Positions 1-5,933 of a stretch of 8,846 nucleotides of DNA are shown here, one piece after another; the stretch's first letter is position 1; every line of letters starts with the position of its first letter. The notes beneath the pieces are model-generated. The model did no database searches. It was not told the origin of the DNA and saw nothing but the letters and a program-made list of their open reading frames with translations. This DNA is from Dehalococcoides mccartyi (GTDB taxonomy: Bacteria; Chloroflexota; Dehalococcoidia; UBA2979). Where the stretch lies: NCBI GenBank assembly GCA_945888895.1, contig CAMDAY010000081.1:1-8846 (forward strand), given 5' to 3'. Both the position numbers and the translations under genes were made by a program.

Positions 1-75
1 CTGCTCGAACGGGCTGTCGAACATCGCCGGAAAGATCGTCAGCACGTCGAAGCGGATCGAGGCGGCAGGGGTCAC
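1..75 (-). CDS. trmD: tRNA (guanine-37-N1)-methyltransferase TrmD, N-terminal fragment
   Basis: Only the first 25 codons are in the window; the gene runs off the left edge. The translation starts MTPAASIRFDVLTIFPAMFD, and the RFDVLTIFPxMF segment is the typical first beta strand and loop of TrmD, the SPOUT-fold enzyme that methylates N1 of G37 in tRNAs using S-adenosylmethionine. The start is GTG at 75-73. It overlaps the stop of the upstream mog-like gene (TGA at 74-72) in a GTGA arrangement, and an SD-like AAGGCGG lies at 86-80, four bases before the GTG. The two genes are therefore probably co-transcribed and translationally coupled. The call rests on a short but distinctive N-terminus; the catalytic knot region is outside the window. 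Confidence 0.85.
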   Translation of the reverse strand, partial: MTPAASIRFDVLTIFPAMFDSPFEQ

Positions 76-587
76 GAGTCCGCCTTGAGCTGGTCGTGCA
101 GCGCGGCGACATCCGCGGCGTCGCCCGCGAGCTGGTCACAGGCGTGCTCAAGGACACCGAGCACGACCTGCAGGTTCTCGCGCGCCGCCCGCTCGCTGCC
201 GGGGAGGTTGATGATCAGCGTGCTCCCGCGCACGCCGACGACGCCACGCGACAGCATCGCCGTCGGCACAACCGCGATGCTCGCTGCGCGCATCGCCTCC
301 TCCATGCCGGGCACGCGGTAGTCGATCGCGCGGAGCGTCGCCTGCGGCGTGTGGTCGCGCGCGGTCAGGCCCGTGCCCCCGGCCGTCAGCACGAGGCGCA
401 CGCCCTGCTCCGACCAGCTCACCAGGCGCTCCTCGATCTCGTCCGGGTCGTCCGGGACCAGCGCGCGCTCGGCAACCTCGAACCCCGCGCCCGTGAGCAT
501 CGAGGCGACCGCCGGGCCGGCGGTGTCCTCGCGCTCCCCGCGTGCGCCGAGGTCGCTAACGGTGAGGACTGCTGCGCGGTGTGCCAT
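72..587 (-). CDS. mogA: MogA/MoaB-family molybdopterin adenylyltransferase
   Basis: This 171-residue protein is a single MoCF-binding domain of normal length for the family. Members such as Mog and plant Cnx1G adenylylate molybdopterin before molybdenum insertion, in the cytoplasm. Visible motifs are VSD at 10-12, the glycine-rich TAGGTG at 68-73, D78 with TP at 80-81, PGMEEAMR at 93-100, and SRGVVGVRGSTLIINLPGS at 113-131. The PGM..MR and SR..GVRG pattern looks closer to Mog than to MoaB, but the subfamily is not certain. The ATG at 587-585 is chosen because AAGGA (598-594) sits six bases upstream and the protein begins directly at beta strand 1. The reading frame stays open further upstream, to 803, but that extension is low-complexity and crosses the promoter region. 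The stop overlaps the trmD start. Pairing with trmD is unexpected functionally and may only reflect shared transcription. Confidence 0.92.
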   Translation of the reverse strand: MAHRAAVLTVSDLGARGEREDTAGPAVASMLTGAGFEVAERALVPDDPDEIEERLVSWSEQGVRLVLTAGGTGLTARDHTPQATLRAIDYRVPGMEEAMRAASIAVVPTAMLSRGVVGVRGSTLIINLPGSERAARENLQVVLGVLEHACDQLAGDAADVAALHDQLKADS

Positions 588-593
588 CGAGGT

Positions 594-598
594 TCCTT
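594..598 (-). promoter_or_regulatory. Ribosome binding site of the mog-like gene
   Basis: AAGGA on the - strand lies six bases before the ATG at 587-585. It decides the start against the long open extension upstream. Confidence 0.6.
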
Positions 599-617
599 GC
601 TTCAGCGGGCTCGACGA

Positions 618-630
618 GCAGGATACCTGC
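618..630. repeat. Short inverted repeat in the divergent gap
   Basis: GCAGG-ATA-CCTGC is a perfect 5-bp inverted repeat with a 3-base centre, 31 bases upstream of the mog-like start. On the - strand it contains TATCCT (625-620), which could be a -10 element, so it might be an operator or a leader hairpin. A 5-bp repeat is expected by chance in DNA this GC-rich. A second possible - strand -10, TACGAT, is at 687-682. Neither has a convincing -35 element, so the - strand promoter is not fixed. Confidence 0.25.
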
Positions 631-725
631 GCCGCCCGCGCCGACCTACGGGCCGCGAGCTTCTCGCATTCCGGAGATTTGATCGTATCGCGGAGAAATT
701 TCTGGGGAGAGGCGGGGTGCAGGTG

Positions 726-755
726 TTGCGGGGCTGGATGGCTCGATGGTAGAGT
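726..755 (+). promoter_or_regulatory. Probable dcw operon promoter (Pmra-like)
   Basis: A -35-like TTGCGG (726-731), an 18-base spacer and a -10-like TAGAGT (750-755) precede mraZ. The -10 carries an extended TGn element (TGG, 747-749). The -35 matches the sigma-70 consensus at TTG and the -10 at four of six bases. Transcription would start near 761-763, inside the MraZ box, with a leader of about 58 bases before the mraZ GTG. The position next to the MraZ repeats is the main support; the element matches alone are modest. Confidence 0.5.
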
Positions 756-781
756 TTGGGACGTTGTGGGGGGAAATGGGA
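747..781 (+). promoter_or_regulatory. MraZ box: tandem TGGGR operator repeats
   Basis: TGGGA (757-761), TGGGG (767-771) and TGGGA (777-781) stand in direct repeat, each separated by exactly five bases, giving a strict 10-bp period. TGGTA at 747-751 continues the register as a degenerate fourth unit. This matches the known MraZ operator, in which the ring-shaped MraZ oligomer contacts TGGG-type repeats one helical turn apart between the mra promoter and the mraZ gene. The box overlaps the predicted -10 and start of transcription, so binding should affect initiation. In E. coli MraZ represses its own operon, while mycoplasma MraZ has been described as an activator, so the sign here is not known. 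Confidence 0.88.
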
Positions 782-797
782 GAACTGCCCATCCCCC
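769..797 (+). promoter_or_regulatory. Hairpin in the mraZ leader overlapping the MraZ box
   Basis: GGGGG (769-773) can pair with CCCCC (793-797), and ATGGG (776-780) with CCCAT (788-792). This leaves an AA bulge (774-775) and a seven-base loop (781-787), a ten-pair stem made mostly of G-C pairs. It would sit in the leader of the mraZ transcript, ending ten bases before the SD at 808. No U-run follows, so it does not look like an intrinsic terminator. It could instead reduce access to the SD, stabilise the 5' end, or place an inverted TGGG unit on the other strand for MraZ (TGGGC at 791-787). The pairing is read directly; the role is inferred. Confidence 0.5.
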
Positions 798-807
798 GAG
801 CAAGTCG

Positions 808-814
808 AAGGTGG
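808..814 (+). promoter_or_regulatory. Ribosome binding site deciding the mraZ start
   Basis: AAGGTGG, one mismatch from AAGGAGG, lies five bases before the GTG at 820. It overlaps the other in-frame GTG at 811, which has no SD of its own, so it supports 820 as the start. Confidence 0.6.
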
Positions 815-819
815 CCGGG

Positions 820-1242
820 GTGTTTTTCTTCGGAACCTTCGAACATTCCCTCGACGAACGCGGTCGGATAGCAATCCCCGCCCGCTACCGGCCTGCGTTC
901 GTCGATGGGGGAGTGCTGAGGCGAGGCCCCGAGGCCTGCGCCGAGCTCTACACCCAGGCCTCGTTCGATGAAGAAGTCCAGCGCCGTCTCGGCAGCGAGA
1001 ACGGCAACCGCCACGCCGCGGGCCGACGCACCCGCCGCGCCTTCCTGCCAGACGCCTACGGAGTCGAACTGGACCGCCAGGGGCGCATCCTGGCCCCCTC
1101 GCAGATTCGCGACGAGGCTGGACTTGTGGGTAAGATATTGATCATCGGCTGTGGCGATTACCTAGAATTGTGGCATCCTGACCGTTGGGCCCAGGAACGC
1201 GAACGGCTCGCCGAAGAAGGCGACGCCGCTGAGGACGAATAG
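820..1242 (+). CDS. mraZ: Transcriptional regulator MraZ
   Basis: This 140-residue protein is the DNA-binding regulator that opens most dcw clusters. It has two SpoVT-AbrB-type half domains: the first around residues 1-50 with the signature DERGRIAIPARYR (13-25), the second around 78-125 with a matching DRQGRILAPSQIR. The conserved LWHPDRW segment follows near the end. MraZ forms a ring that binds tandem TGGG repeats, and such repeats lie just upstream (747-781), so self-regulation of this cluster is likely. The start is taken as GTG 820, giving an N-terminus starting MFFFGTFEHSLDE, close to the usual MFFGxxEHSLD. GTG 811 is possible but lacks an SD. The C-terminus is acidic. The stop TAG abuts the rsmH ATG directly. 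Confidence 0.96.
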   Translation: MFFFGTFEHSLDERGRIAIPARYRPAFVDGGVLRRGPEACAELYTQASFDEEVQRRLGSENGNRHAAGRRTRRAFLPDAYGVELDRQGRILAPSQIRDEAGLVGKILIIGCGDYLELWHPDRWAQERERLAEEGDAAEDE

Positions 1243-2211
1243 ATGACGGCTGCTCCCCAGCACGAGCCGGTCATGCTTCAAGAGATCGTCGAGGCTCTCG
1301 GCGTCCGTCACGGTGGACGTTATGTCGACGCCACCCTCGGGCTCGGCGGCCACTCCTCTGCCCTCGCCGCAGCGTCACAGCCGGGCGGCCGGCTCCTCGG
1401 CATCGACCGTGACCCCAACGCCATCCGCATCGCGAGCGAGCGGCTCTCCTCTTATGGCGACGCTGTGGTGATCGCGCGCGGCGAGTTCGCCGACATCGCC
1501 TCGATCTGCGACGAGCGCGGCTTCCGGCTCGTCGACGGCATCCTCTTCGACCTCGGCGTCTCGTCGATGCAGCTCGACATGCCGGGGCGCGGCTTCTCCT
1601 TCATGCGCGACGAGCCGCTCGACATGCGCATGGACCCCGAGGGCGGCATGACTGCCGCCGACATCGTGAACACCTACGACGAGGCACGCCTTGCCGCGCT
1701 AATCTGGGAGTACGGCGAGGAGCGCAACTCGCGCCGCATCGCTCGCGCGATCGTCGCCCGCCGTCCGCTGCACACGACCAGCGCGCTCGCCAACCTCGTC
1801 GAGGGTGTCGCGCGCCACGCGCCCGGCGGACGCGGCTCTGGGGGTCGAGGCCCCGAGCGCATCCACCCTGCGACCCGCACGTTCCAGGCGCTCCGCATCG
1901 CGGTGAACGGCGAGATCGACCAGATCGAGCGCGCGCTGGTCGACGCCGAGGGGCTCCTCGGGCCGTCCGGCCGTATCGCCGTGATCTCGTTCCACTCGCT
2001 CGAGGATCGCGCGGTGAAGACGTTCTTCCGCGACCGCGCGCGCGACTGCATCTGCCCGCCTCGACAGCCCGTCTGCACCTGCGACCACCGCGCCACGCTG
2101 CGCGAGATCTCGCGCAAGATCACGCGCCCGACCGAGGCCGAGGTCGCCCGTAACCCGCGTGCCCGCTCCGCCCGCCTCCGCGTCGCGGAGCACATCGGAC
2201 AGGCCGCGTAA
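1243..2211 (+). CDS. rsmH: 16S rRNA (cytosine-1402-N4)-methyltransferase RsmH
   Basis: RsmH (MraW) methylates N4 of C1402 in the decoding centre of 16S rRNA using S-adenosylmethionine. The 322 residues are full length for the family. Motifs in order are HEPV (7-10), the SAM-binding DATLGLGGHS (29-38), FDLGVSSMQLD (102-112), LDMRMD (126-131), IHPATRTFQALRI (207-219), ISFHSLEDR (248-256), the paired cysteines of CICPPRQPVCTC (269-280), and NPRARSARLR near the end. All expected signatures are present. The ATG follows the mraZ stop without a gap, and GAGGA at 1231-1235 inside mraZ serves as SD. Its TAA overlaps the ATG of the next gene by one base. Its place in the dcw cluster is conserved across bacteria although it is not a cell wall enzyme. 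Confidence 0.98.
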   Translation: MTAAPQHEPVMLQEIVEALGVRHGGRYVDATLGLGGHSSALAAASQPGGRLLGIDRDPNAIRIASERLSSYGDAVVIARGEFADIASICDERGFRLVDGILFDLGVSSMQLDMPGRGFSFMRDEPLDMRMDPEGGMTAADIVNTYDEARLAALIWEYGEERNSRRIARAIVARRPLHTTSALANLVEGVARHAPGGRGSGGRGPERIHPATRTFQALRIAVNGEIDQIERALVDAEGLLGPSGRIAVISFHSLEDRAVKTFFRDRARDCICPPRQPVCTCDHRATLREISRKITRPTEAEVARNPRARSARLRVAEHIGQAA

Positions 2212-2717
2212 TGGCGAGCATCCCGCACACCACGCCGCCCCGCGCCATTCCCACGCTCCCTCGCACGTCGGGGCAGAACCCCCTGCCCTCCGCCGCCCGC
2301 CCCATGCCGGAGGGTCGAGGCGTCACGCGGCGTCGCATCTCTCGCTTCACCGTCGCCTCGTTCGCGTTGCTGCTCGTCGGCGTGGTCGGCCTCGTGCAAG
2401 TGCTGCAGACGACCCAGGTCGCCGCAACCGGCTACGACGTGCGCGCCCTGGAGCGCGAGCAGCAGAACCTCGACGCCGACATCCGGCTGCTCGAGGCGCA
2501 GATCGCTACCTCGTCCAACCTCGACCGGATCCAGAAGGACGCCACGACGCGCCTCGGCATGGTGCGCCCGCAGCAGAAGGTGCGCGTCGCCGAGGACCAG
2601 CCCGCGCCGACCGTGATACCGCTGCCGCGCCGCTACGTGCCGACGCAGGAGCGCCTGCAGCCCCCCGCGATCGCGTGGTGGGAGCGCGTCCTCGGCACGA
2701 TTCCGGGGCTGCACTAG
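2211..2717 (+). CDS. ftsL: FtsL-like cell division protein
   Basis: This 168-residue bitopic membrane protein sits in the ftsL position between rsmH and ftsI. It has a cytoplasmic N-terminal tail of about 45 residues rich in Pro and Arg, ending RRRISR, then one membrane segment at about 46-66. A heptad-like coiled coil follows at about 76-100. The segment LDRIQKDATTRLGMVRPQQ (104-122) matches the usual FtsL/DivIC ending, where RLGMxxP is conserved. FtsL forms a complex with FtsB/DivIC and FtsQ/DivIB and activates FtsW-FtsI at the septum. Beyond the LGMV motif there is an extra Pro-rich tail of about 45 residues with two Trp, longer than in most FtsL. The start ATG shares its A with the rsmH stop (TAATG); the SD is weak, so coupling is likely. 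Sequence in this family is poorly conserved, so the name rests on topology, motif and position. Confidence 0.85.
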   Translation: MASIPHTTPPRAIPTLPRTSGQNPLPSAARPMPEGRGVTRRRISRFTVASFALLLVGVVGLVQVLQTTQVAATGYDVRALEREQQNLDADIRLLEAQIATSSNLDRIQKDATTRLGMVRPQQKVRVAEDQPAPTVIPLPRRYVPTQERLQPPAIAWWERVLGTIPGLH

Positions 2718-2732
2718 CCGCCAAGACTGAGC

Positions 2733-2748
2733 GCGCCGGTATCGGCGC
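2733..2748 (+). repeat. Hairpin in the ftsL-ftsI gap
   Basis: GCGCCG (2733-2738) and CGGCGC (2743-2748) form a perfect six-pair stem with the loop GTAT. It begins 15 bases after the ftsL stop and ends 39 bases before the ftsI start, in a 70-bp gap. No T-run follows, so it is not a classic terminator. It may be an RNA stability or processing element, or chance in GC-rich DNA. I see no convincing promoter in this gap. Confidence 0.35.
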
Positions 2749-2775
2749 ATCGAACCACCACAGCGTCCACCGATG

Positions 2776-2782
2776 GGGAGGG
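2776..2782 (+). promoter_or_regulatory. Ribosome binding site deciding the ftsI start
   Basis: GGGAGGG lies five bases before the ATG at 2788. The other in-frame ATG, at 2773, has no SD and would place this motif inside the coding region. Confidence 0.75.
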
Positions 2783-2787
2783 ACACG

Positions 2788-4536
2788 ATGACCAGCTCCC
2801 GCTCCTCCCACCTCACCTGGCGTCACTGGGTGCTCGCGACCTTCGTCGTCGCTTCCTTCGCGACGGTGCTCGTCCACCTGTACCGGGTGCAGGTCCTCAA
2901 CCACGAGGCGTACATGAAGGAAGCCACGGTGACGAGGCAGGGCGCGGTGCCGCTGCCCGCCTCCCGTGGCGCGATCCTCGACGCGACCGGGTACCCGCTG
3001 GCCACGTCCGTGGACACGTGGGACGTCTACATCGACCGCTTCCAGTGGCGCGACACCGCGAAGGCGAAGGAGGCCGCGATGGGCCTCGGCGCGTTCCTGA
3101 AGCGCGACGCCGCGAAGCTCCTCGCGGACGGGACGTCCGGCAACAACGGCGACCTCCTGGTACAGCGGAACATCCCCTACGCCGAGGGCCTCACGCTCGA
3201 TAAGCAGGACCTCTGGGGCATCCGGCTCGTGCGCTCCTCGGTGCGTCTCTACCCGGAGGGCGACCTCGCGGGCCAGCTCATCGGCTACCTCGGACGTGAC
3301 GGTGCCGGCCTGTGGGGCGTCGAGGCGGACTTCGACAGCATGCTGCGCGGCAAGGACGGCTGGCTGACGACGGAGCGCGACGCCCTGGGCCGTCCGATCG
3401 CCTTCAGCCAGCGCGCGGAGAAGCCCGCCGTCGAGGGCGGCGAGGTCCAGCTGACGATCGACCGTTTCATGCAGGCGATCGTCGAGAAGGCGCTGACCGA
3501 CTCTCTCGCGAAGTACAACGCCAAGAGCGGCTCGATCATCGTGATGAACCCGCGCACGGGCGCGATCCTCGCGATGGCATCGCGCCCGACCGTAGCGCTC
3601 TCGAAGGTCGACCTCAACCACAAGGACCTCGACAGCATCGTGCGCAACCGCGCAATCACCGACCTCTACGAGCCCGGCTCCACGATGAAGACGCTGACGA
3701 CGGCGATCGCTATCGACAAGGGCTTGGTCACACCGGAGAGCAGCTACCTCGACACGGGCGTGCAGAAGGTCAGCAACTACGAGATCCGCAACTGGGACTT
3801 CAGCGCGAGCGGCCCGCAGACTGTGCGCCAGTACCTGCAGAAGTCGCTCAACACGGGATCCGTCTGGCTCGCGCAGAAGACCGGACCGGAGACCTTCTAC
3901 CAGTACGTGAAGAACTTCGGCTTCGGCGAGTCAACGCACATGGGCCTCGCCGGCGAGGCGGAAGGCCAGTACCGCACGCAGAACGACGCGAACTGGTACG
4001 CGGTCGACCTCGCGACGAACTCGTACGGCCAGGGCATCGCGGTGACGCCGCTGCAGATGCTCACCGCCGTCAACACGATCGCGAACCAGGGCCGCCTCAT
4101 GCGCCCGTACGTCGTCTCGAAGATCGTCACCAACAACACCTCGCGCACCTTCGGCCCCGTCGAGGTGCGACAGGTGATCGCGCCGCAGACTGCGGCGACG
4201 GTGCTCAAGTTGATGAACGACGTCGTCGACGGCGTGGAACTGCACGGGGCGCAGACGCCCGGCTACCACGTCGCCGGCAAAACTGGCACCACGCTCGTCT
4301 CGATCCCGACCGGCTACGACATCGACTCCACAATCGCCTCGTTCGTCGGGTTCATTCCCTACGAGGACCCGCAGGTGTCCGTGCTGATCAAGATCGACCA
4401 GCCGACCGGCGGCCTGAACCTCGGCGGCCAGACGGCGGCCCCCGTGTTCTCGACCGTGGCCACGCAGATCATGGACTACCTGCGCGTACCGCCGACGAAC
4501 CCCGCCACGCTGCCGAAGTCGGTCGCCCGGCCATGA
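2788..4536 (+). CDS. ftsI: Septal peptidoglycan transpeptidase FtsI (class B PBP)
   Basis: This 582-residue class B penicillin-binding protein crosslinks peptidoglycan at the septum together with FtsW. It has a short cytoplasmic N-terminus and one membrane anchor at about 15-36. The pedestal domain begins with the conserved SRGAILDATGYPLA (59-72). The transpeptidase domain starts near residue 215. The catalytic residues are complete: S298-T-M-K301 with S298 as nucleophile, S353-L-N355, and K498-T-G-T501. GQGIAVTPLQ (414-423) is also typical. There is no PASTA repeat and the protein ends soon after the catalytic domain, as in Gram-negative FtsI. The start at 2788 is preferred over 2773 because of its SD. 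The end overlaps murF by four bases (ATGA). SpoVD-type or other class B PBPs share this layout, but the position in the cluster supports FtsI. Confidence 0.95.
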   Translation: MTSSRSSHLTWRHWVLATFVVASFATVLVHLYRVQVLNHEAYMKEATVTRQGAVPLPASRGAILDATGYPLATSVDTWDVYIDRFQWRDTAKAKEAAMGLGAFLKRDAAKLLADGTSGNNGDLLVQRNIPYAEGLTLDKQDLWGIRLVRSSVRLYPEGDLAGQLIGYLGRDGAGLWGVEADFDSMLRGKDGWLTTERDALGRPIAFSQRAEKPAVEGGEVQLTIDRFMQAIVEKALTDSLAKYNAKSGSIIVMNPRTGAILAMASRPTVALSKVDLNHKDLDSIVRNRAITDLYEPGSTMKTLTTAIAIDKGLVTPESSYLDTGVQKVSNYEIRNWDFSASGPQTVRQYLQKSLNTGSVWLAQKTGPETFYQYVKNFGFGESTHMGLAGEAEGQYRTQNDANWYAVDLATNSYGQGIAVTPLQMLTAVNTIANQGRLMRPYVVSKIVTNNTSRTFGPVEVRQVIAPQTAATVLKLMNDVVDGVELHGAQTPGYHVAGKTGTTLVSIPTGYDIDSTIASFVGFIPYEDPQVSVLIKIDQPTGGLNLGGQTAAPVFSTVATQIMDYLRVPPTNPATLPKSVARP

Positions 4537-5933
4537 CGCCCCCCGTCCTCGACGTCGCATTCGTGACGACCGCCCTCGGCGGTCGCCTGCGCTCACGAGC
4601 CGGTCGCGCGCTCGACAGCACCAGGTTCACCGGCGCGGCGATCGACTCGCGCGCCGTGCAGCGTGGCGATCTCTTCGTCGCGCTCCCCGGCGAGCGCGTG
4701 GACGGCCACGAGTACGCGCCAACCGCCGTGCGCGCCGGCGCGACCGGCTGCCTGCTCACCCGCCCCGTCGAGGGCGCCGAGGACGCCGCGCTGTTCCTGG
4801 TGGACGACACGCTCGCCTCGCTGCAGGATGTGGGCGCCGCGTGGCGGGCCGCGCTCACCGGCACGCAGGTCATCGGCATCACGGGAAGTGTCGGCAAGAC
4901 GACGACCAAGGCGATCGTCGCCTCCGTACTTGCCTCGAAGTACCGCGTGCAGGCGAACCCGCTCAACTACAACAACGAGGTCAGCGTCCCGCTCTGCCTC
5001 CTGGAACTGCGCGCCGACACCGAGCGCGCGGTGATCGAGCACGGCATGTACACCACGGGCGAGATCGCCCTGCTCTGCCGCTGGACGCGCCCGCGCATCG
5101 GCATCGTGCTGAACGTCGGCCCGACGCACCTCGAGCGTGCCGGCTCGCTCGAGGCGATCACGCAGGCGAAGCGCGAGCTGATCGAGGCGCTCCCCGCGGA
5201 TGGCGCGGCCGTCCTCAACATCGACGACGAGCGCGTGCGCTCGATGGCCTCGCACACTGCCGCGCGCGTCTGGTGGTTTGGCACGTCCGAGGACGCCCGC
5301 GTGCGCGGCACGGAGATCGTGTCCGACGGCGCGCGTGGTTTCGACTTCACGCTGTCCTACGACGGCACATCGAGGCGCGTGCATGTGCCGCTGCCGGGCC
5401 GTCACCTGCTCTCGAACGTCCTCGCCGCCGCGACCGCCGCCTTCGCCGATGGCCTGACCTTCGACGAGGTGGTCGCGGCGATCGAAGCGCTGGACGTCCC
5501 GCTCAGGCTGAACGTGATCGAGATGCCCGGCGGCATCACCGTGCTCGACGACACCTACAACGCGCAGCCCTCCTCCACGCTGGCCGCGCTCGACCTCCTA
5601 GACGAGATGGCTGGCCGCCATGTGGCGCTCCTCGGCGACATGCGCGAACTGGGCAACGTCTCGCGCGACGAGCACGCGCGCGTCGGCCGCCGTGCCGCCG
5701 AGGTCGTCGCCCTGCTGGTCACGATCGGCGAGGAGGCACGCGCCCTCGGCGAGTCCGCCCAAGCCGCCGGCCTCGACGCGGTCGTCCACGCCGCCACGCG
5801 CGAGGACGCCGTCATCGCGCTGCGGGAACGGCTCACCTCGGGCGACGTCGTCCTGGTCAAGGGTTCGCACGCACTCGGCCTCGAGCGCGTCATCGCTGAA
5901 CTGGCGGCTGCTGGGAACGGAGACGCCCGATGA
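4533..5933 (+). CDS. murF: UDP-MurNAc-tripeptide--D-alanyl-D-alanine ligase MurF
   Basis: MurF adds D-Ala-D-Ala to the UDP-MurNAc-tripeptide in the cytoplasm using ATP. The 466-residue protein has the three Mur ligase domains: an N-terminal UDP-sugar domain with AIDSRAVQRGDLFVAL (36-51), a central ATPase with P-loop GITGSVGKTTTK (115-126) and NYNN (145-148), and a C-terminal domain with DDTYNAQPSS (339-348), GDMRELG (368-374) and KGSHALGLE (443-451). GDMxELG and the DDxYNAxP pattern separate it from MurE, which otherwise shares the fold. IEHGM (168-172) has His where most MurF have Met or Leu, and VSVP replaces the common GxP after NYNN. The start ATG overlaps the ftsI stop by four bases and has almost no SD, so translation probably depends on coupling. 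murE, the usual neighbour, is not between ftsI and this gene. Confidence 0.96.
   Translation: MTPPVLDVAFVTTALGGRLRSRAGRALDSTRFTGAAIDSRAVQRGDLFVALPGERVDGHEYAPTAVRAGATGCLLTRPVEGAEDAALFLVDDTLASLQDVGAAWRAALTGTQVIGITGSVGKTTTKAIVASVLASKYRVQANPLNYNNEVSVPLCLLELRADTERAVIEHGMYTTGEIALLCRWTRPRIGIVLNVGPTHLERAGSLEAITQAKRELIEALPADGAAVLNIDDERVRSMASHTAARVWWFGTSEDARVRGTEIVSDGARGFDFTLSYDGTSRRVHVPLPGRHLLSNVLAAATAAFADGLTFDEVVAAIEALDVPLRLNVIEMPGGITVLDDTYNAQPSSTLAALDLLDEMAGRHVALLGDMRELGNVSRDEHARVGRRAAEVVALLVTIGEEARALGESAQAAGLDAVVHAATREDAVIALRERLTSGDVVLVKGSHALGLERVIAELAAAGNGDAR

Noticed and set aside
694..703. Perfect 10-bp palindrome AGAAATTTCT
   Set aside because: It could be an operator, but it is a single copy made mostly of A/T, with no linked promoter element or known factor.
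96..752. Long + strand open frame (218 codons) opposite the mog-like gene
   Set aside because: Its product is Arg/Ala/His-rich low complexity with no family motif, and the opposite strand holds a clear MogA/MoaB protein with an SD.
588..803. Upstream extension of the mog-like frame on the - strand
   Set aside because: It would run through the MraZ box, has no SD at its far ATG, and gives low-complexity Pro/Ser sequence before the domain.
349..819. Upstream extension of the mraZ frame
   Set aside because: The frame is open but crosses the mog-like gene, the promoter and the MraZ box; mraZ homology begins at 820.
2733..2748. Intrinsic terminator after ftsL
   Set aside because: The hairpin has no T-run and the same-direction operon continues 39 bases later; kept only as a short inverted repeat.
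1674..2816. 380-codon - strand frame across rsmH and ftsL
   Set aside because: It lies antisense to well-supported genes, is Arg/Ala-rich, and reflects the lack of stop codons in GC-rich DNA.
3312..4532. Extension of the murF frame through ftsI
   Set aside because: It is out of frame with the complete PBP and low in complexity; MurF homology starts at the ATG at 4533.
4841..5899. 352-codon + strand frame inside murF
   Set aside because: Arg/His/Ala-rich shadow of murF in another frame, with no recognisable domain.
4533..5933. Possibility that this ligase is MurE rather than MurF, given the missing murE
   Set aside because: GDMRELG and the DDTYNAQP motif are MurF marks, and the MurE DNPR-type amino-acid motif is absent.
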